In this document: in pieces, positions 57,100 to 64,000 of the stretch | Position numbering within the stretch: the stretch's first letter is position 1 | Layout of the letters: every line of letters starts with the position of its first letter | NCBI RefSeq assembly: GCF_035594125.1 | Contig: NC_087155.1 | Span: 3,461,692 to 3,525,691, forward strand | From: Scylla paramamosain | Taxonomy: Eukaryota > Arthropoda > Malacostraca > Decapoda > Portunidae | Direction of reading: 5' to 3' | DNA length: 64,000 nt | Position numbers and translations under genes: made by a program | Notes under the pieces: generated by a model | The model's database searches: none | What the model was told of the DNA's origin: nothing | Seen by the model: the letters and a program-made list of their open reading frames with translations, nothing else

Positions 57100-58382
57100 T
57101 TAACTTCTGCGACATTCGCGGTCTAAGATCTAATTTTCAGTCTGTAGAACACCACCTCTCCTCTTCTATACCTCATCTTCTTTTCCTCACTGAAACTTGG
57201 GTGTCTGAGGCAACTGACAGTAGCCCCTTTTCTGTTTCCTCCTACTTTCTCTATCCTCATTTTCGATCCAAAGCTGGATGCTGCGTTTATGTGCGCAACG
57301 ACTTAATCTGCTCTCGTGCCCACACACGAGAAAGAAATTCTTTGTTAAGTAGTCAAGTCAAGGAAGTTAAGTAGTCAAAGAAATTCTTTGACTACCTAAC
57401 TTCCAAAGTGGAGCACATTCTGACCCTCTTCCCTTTTGCAGAGATCTCCATTCTTGGAGACTTCAATGTTCACCACCAGCTTTGGCTTTCTTCTCCCTTC
57501 ACTGACCATCCTGGTGAAATAGCCTTCAACTTTGCCATCCTTCACGACCTAGAGCAATTGGTGCAACACCCTACTCGTATTCCTGACCGTCTTGGAGATA
57601 CGCCCAACATTCTTGACCTTTTCCTGACCTCTAATCCTTCTGCTTATGCTGTCACCCTTTCTTCTCCATTGGGCTCCTCCGATCACAATCTCATGTCTGT
57701 ATCTTGTCCTATCGCTTCAATCCCTCCTCAGGATCCCCCTAAGCGAAGGTGCCTCTGGCGTTTTGCCTCTGCTAGTTGGGGGGACCTGAGGAGGTATTTT
57801 GCTGATTTTCCTTGGAATTACTACTGTTTCCGTGTCAGGGACCCGTCTTTGTGTGCTGAGCGCATAACAGAGATGATAGTGTCTGGCATGGAGGCGTACA
57901 TTCCTCACTCTTTTTCTCGTCCTAAACCTTCCAAACCTTGGTTTAACACAGCTTGTTCTCGTGCTATACATGATAGAGAGGTGACCTACAAGAGGTATTT
58001 AAGCCTTCCATCACCAGAATCTCATGCACTTTATATTTCTGCCCGGAACCATGCCAAGTCTGTTCTCCAACTAGCCAAAAACTCCTTCATTAACAGAAAG
58101 TGTCAAAACCTTTCAAGATCTAACTCCCATCGTGACTTCTGGCATCTAGCCAAAAATATCTCCAGTAACTTTGCTTCTTCTTCTTTCCCTCCTCTATTTC
58201 AACCAGACGGCATCACTGCTATCACATCTATTTCTAAAGCTGAACTCTTCACTCAGACCTTTGCTAAAAACTCTACCTTGGACGATTCTGGGCTTGTTCC
58301 TCCCTCTCCTCCACACTCTGACTACTTCATGCCACCTATTAAAATTCTTCGCAATGATGTTCTCCATGCCCTCGTTGGCCTT
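57100..58382 (+). pseudogene. Endonuclease plus linker of LINE copy C
   Basis: The start codon position of copy A reads ATT here (near 56970). 57100-57330 encodes the N-terminal endonuclease, with an intact NFCDIRGLRSNF-type motif and the LTETWVSE catalytic glutamate. A rearrangement at 57330-57404 breaks the frame. From 57408 a long frame carries GDFN (residues 17-20 of that stretch), SDH (91-93), and then the linker ([30 protein letters not shown]). A 16-nt deletion relative to copy A at about 58382 ends the correct frame inside GLNP-GDG. Confidence 0.86.
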
Positions 58383-59825
58383 ATGGACCTGATGGGGTCC
58401 CTCCTATTGTTCTCCGAAACTGTGCCTCCGTGCTTGCACCTTGCCTAGTCAAACTCTTTCAGCTTTGTCTGTCAACATCTACCTTTCCTTCTTGCTGGAA
58501 GTTTGCCTACATTCAACCTGTTCCTAAAAAGGGTGACCGTTCTAACCCCTCAAACTACCGTCCTATTGATTTAATTTCCTGCCTATCTAAAGTTTTTGAA
58601 TCTATCCTCAACAGGAAGATTCTTAAACATCTATCACTTCACAACCTTCTATCTGATCACCAGTATGGGTTCCGTCAAGGTCGCTCTACTGGTGATCTTC
58701 TGGCTTTCCTTGCTGAGTCTTGGTCATCCTCTTTTAGAGATTTTGGTGAAACTTTTGTTGTTGCCTTAGACATATCAAAAGCTTTTGATAGAGTCTGGCA
58801 CAAAGCTTTAATTTCCAAACTACCCTCCTACGGCTCATATCTATCTCTCTGTATACCTTCATCTCAAGTTTCCTTTTAGACCATTTTATTGCTGCTGTGG
58901 TAGACGGTCACTGTTCTTCTCCTAAATCTATTAACAGTGGTGTTCCTCAGGGTTATGTCCTGTCACCGACTCTCATCTTATTATTCGTTAATGATCTAAA
59001 CCAAACTTCTTGTCCTATCCACTCCTACGCTGATGATACCACCCTGCACTTTTCCACATCTTTTCATAGACGTCCAACCCTTCAGGAGGTAAACATTTCG
59101 CGCAGGGAAGCCATAGAACGCTTGACTTCTGATCTTTCTAAAATTTCTGATTGGGGCAGAGCAAACTTGGTATTATTCAATGCTTCAAAAACTCAATTCC
59201 TCCATCTATCAACTCGACACAACCTTCCAGACAACTATCCCCTCTTCTTCATTGACACTCAACTGTCCCCCTCTTCTACACTGAACATCTTCGGTCTGTC
59301 CTTTACTTATAATCTGAACTGGAAACTTCACATCTCATTTCTAGCTAAAACAGCATCTATGATGTTAGGTGTTTTGAGACGTCTCCGCCAGTTTTTCTCA
59401 CCCCCCAAGCTGCTAACTCTGTACAAGGGCCTTATCCGTCCATGTGTGGAGTATGCTTCACATATCTGGGGGGGGGGGGGGGTTCCACTCATACTGCTCT
59501 TCTAGACAGGGTGGAATCAAAAGCTTTTCGTCTCATCAACTCCTCTCCTCTAACTGACTGTCTTCAGTCTCTCTCTCACTGCCGCAGTGTTGCATCTCTA
59601 GCTGTCTTCTACCGCTATTTTCATGCTAACTGCTCTCCTGATCTTGCTAACTGCATGCCTCCCCTCCTCCCACGGTCTCGCTACACAAGACTACCTTCTT
59701 TCTCTCACCCATATTCTGTCCACCTAACGCAAGAGTTAACCAGTATTCTCAATCATTCAACCCTTTCTCTGGTAAACTCTGAAATTCCCTGCCTGCTTCT
59801 GTATTTCTACCTTCCTATGACTTGA
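58383..59825 (+). pseudogene. Reverse transcriptase of LINE copy C, frameshifted
   Basis: 58430-58879 contains KKGDRSNPSNYRPIDLIS, QYGFRQGRSTGDLL and ALDISKAFDRVWHKAL. After a frame break, 58897-59505 contains PQGY in place of PQGS, then an intact YADDTTLH. A 13-base G run at 59470-59482 breaks the frame again before the C-terminal region (59442-59825). The order and motifs match copies A and B. At least three breaks make it non-functional. Confidence 0.87.
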
Positions 59826-59981
59826 ATTCCTTCAAGAGGGAGGTTTCAAGACACTTATTCATCAATTTTTGACTGCTGCTTTGACCCTTTTATGGGACCG
59901 GCATTTCAGTAGGCATTTTTTTTTTTTTTATTGGATTTTTGTTGCCCTTGGCCAGTTTCCTTCCTACATAAAAAAAAAAAA

Positions 59982-64000
<4,019 letters not shown>

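Larger units (their letters stand above)
56728..59981 (+). mobile_element. Jockey-like LINE copy C, nearly full length
   Basis: It shares its first bases with copy A. Its 3' end (CCCTTGGCCAGTTTCC) is followed by a pure A tail (59970-59981). The left flank ends TACCAAGCA and the right flank after the tail reads GCAAATGTGAAAT. Joining them restores a type-E monomer and suggests a short duplication of about 4-5 bp (AAGCA). Compared with copy A it has the linker but lacks ~100 bp of the endonuclease, replaced by a palindrome near 57362-57404. It is the best copy of the family here but still broken. Confidence 0.9.

Overview
The window looks like nuclear DNA from an arthropod, most likely a decapod crustacean and possibly a crab. 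Supporting signs are TTAGG telomere-type pentamers, very long (AT)n tracts, two families of non-LTR retrotransposon, DNA-transposon derivatives, and no intact protein-coding gene. One retrotransposon family resembles sequences I recall from portunid crab genomes; that assignment is from memory and unchecked. No rRNA, tRNA, CRISPR or bacterial-style operon is visible.

Layout. Bases 1-9240 are mixed non-satellite DNA: a ~290-bp tandem repeat, two (AT)n tracts, one possible 54-bp host exon, a possible ~1.05-kb TIR-bounded element, two dead CR1-like LINE copies in opposite orientations, and a decayed 3' end of a second LINE family. From about 9240 to the window end the DNA is essentially one AT-rich satellite. 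Its monomers are about 96 bp and occur in five recognisable types (here A-E). They follow each other in the fixed order A-B-C-D-E, giving a higher-order repeat (HOR) of about 455-480 bp.

The satellite is interrupted by jockey-like LINE copies (10775-13815 +, 44699-46164 -, 56728-59981 +, and one entering at 63935 -), a TA-flanked DNA transposon with 25-bp TIRs (18116-19573), a Ginger-like DNA transposon derivative keeping the C-terminal part of a transposase (23425-24332), a 299-bp fold-back element made of 74-bp TIRs around head-to-head TTAGG arrays (49888-50186), nine (AT)n tracts, and a 680-bp inverted block (27272-27953). A ~4.05-kb block is present three times in tandem (28119-40270).

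How the parts relate. The satellite is the older substrate: transposons sit inside monomers whose sequence resumes on the other side. Most (AT)n tracts grew from short ATATA seeds at fixed monomer positions, and these tracts then hosted the two TGTTAC-ended elements. The triplication junctions are out of register with the monomer and share only ~3 bp, so the first duplication was probably not ordinary unequal crossover. The most interesting items are the telomere-repeat fold-back transposon, its likely tie to the Ginger-like element, and the five-monomer HOR. All coordinates, consensus descriptions and alignments were made by eye.
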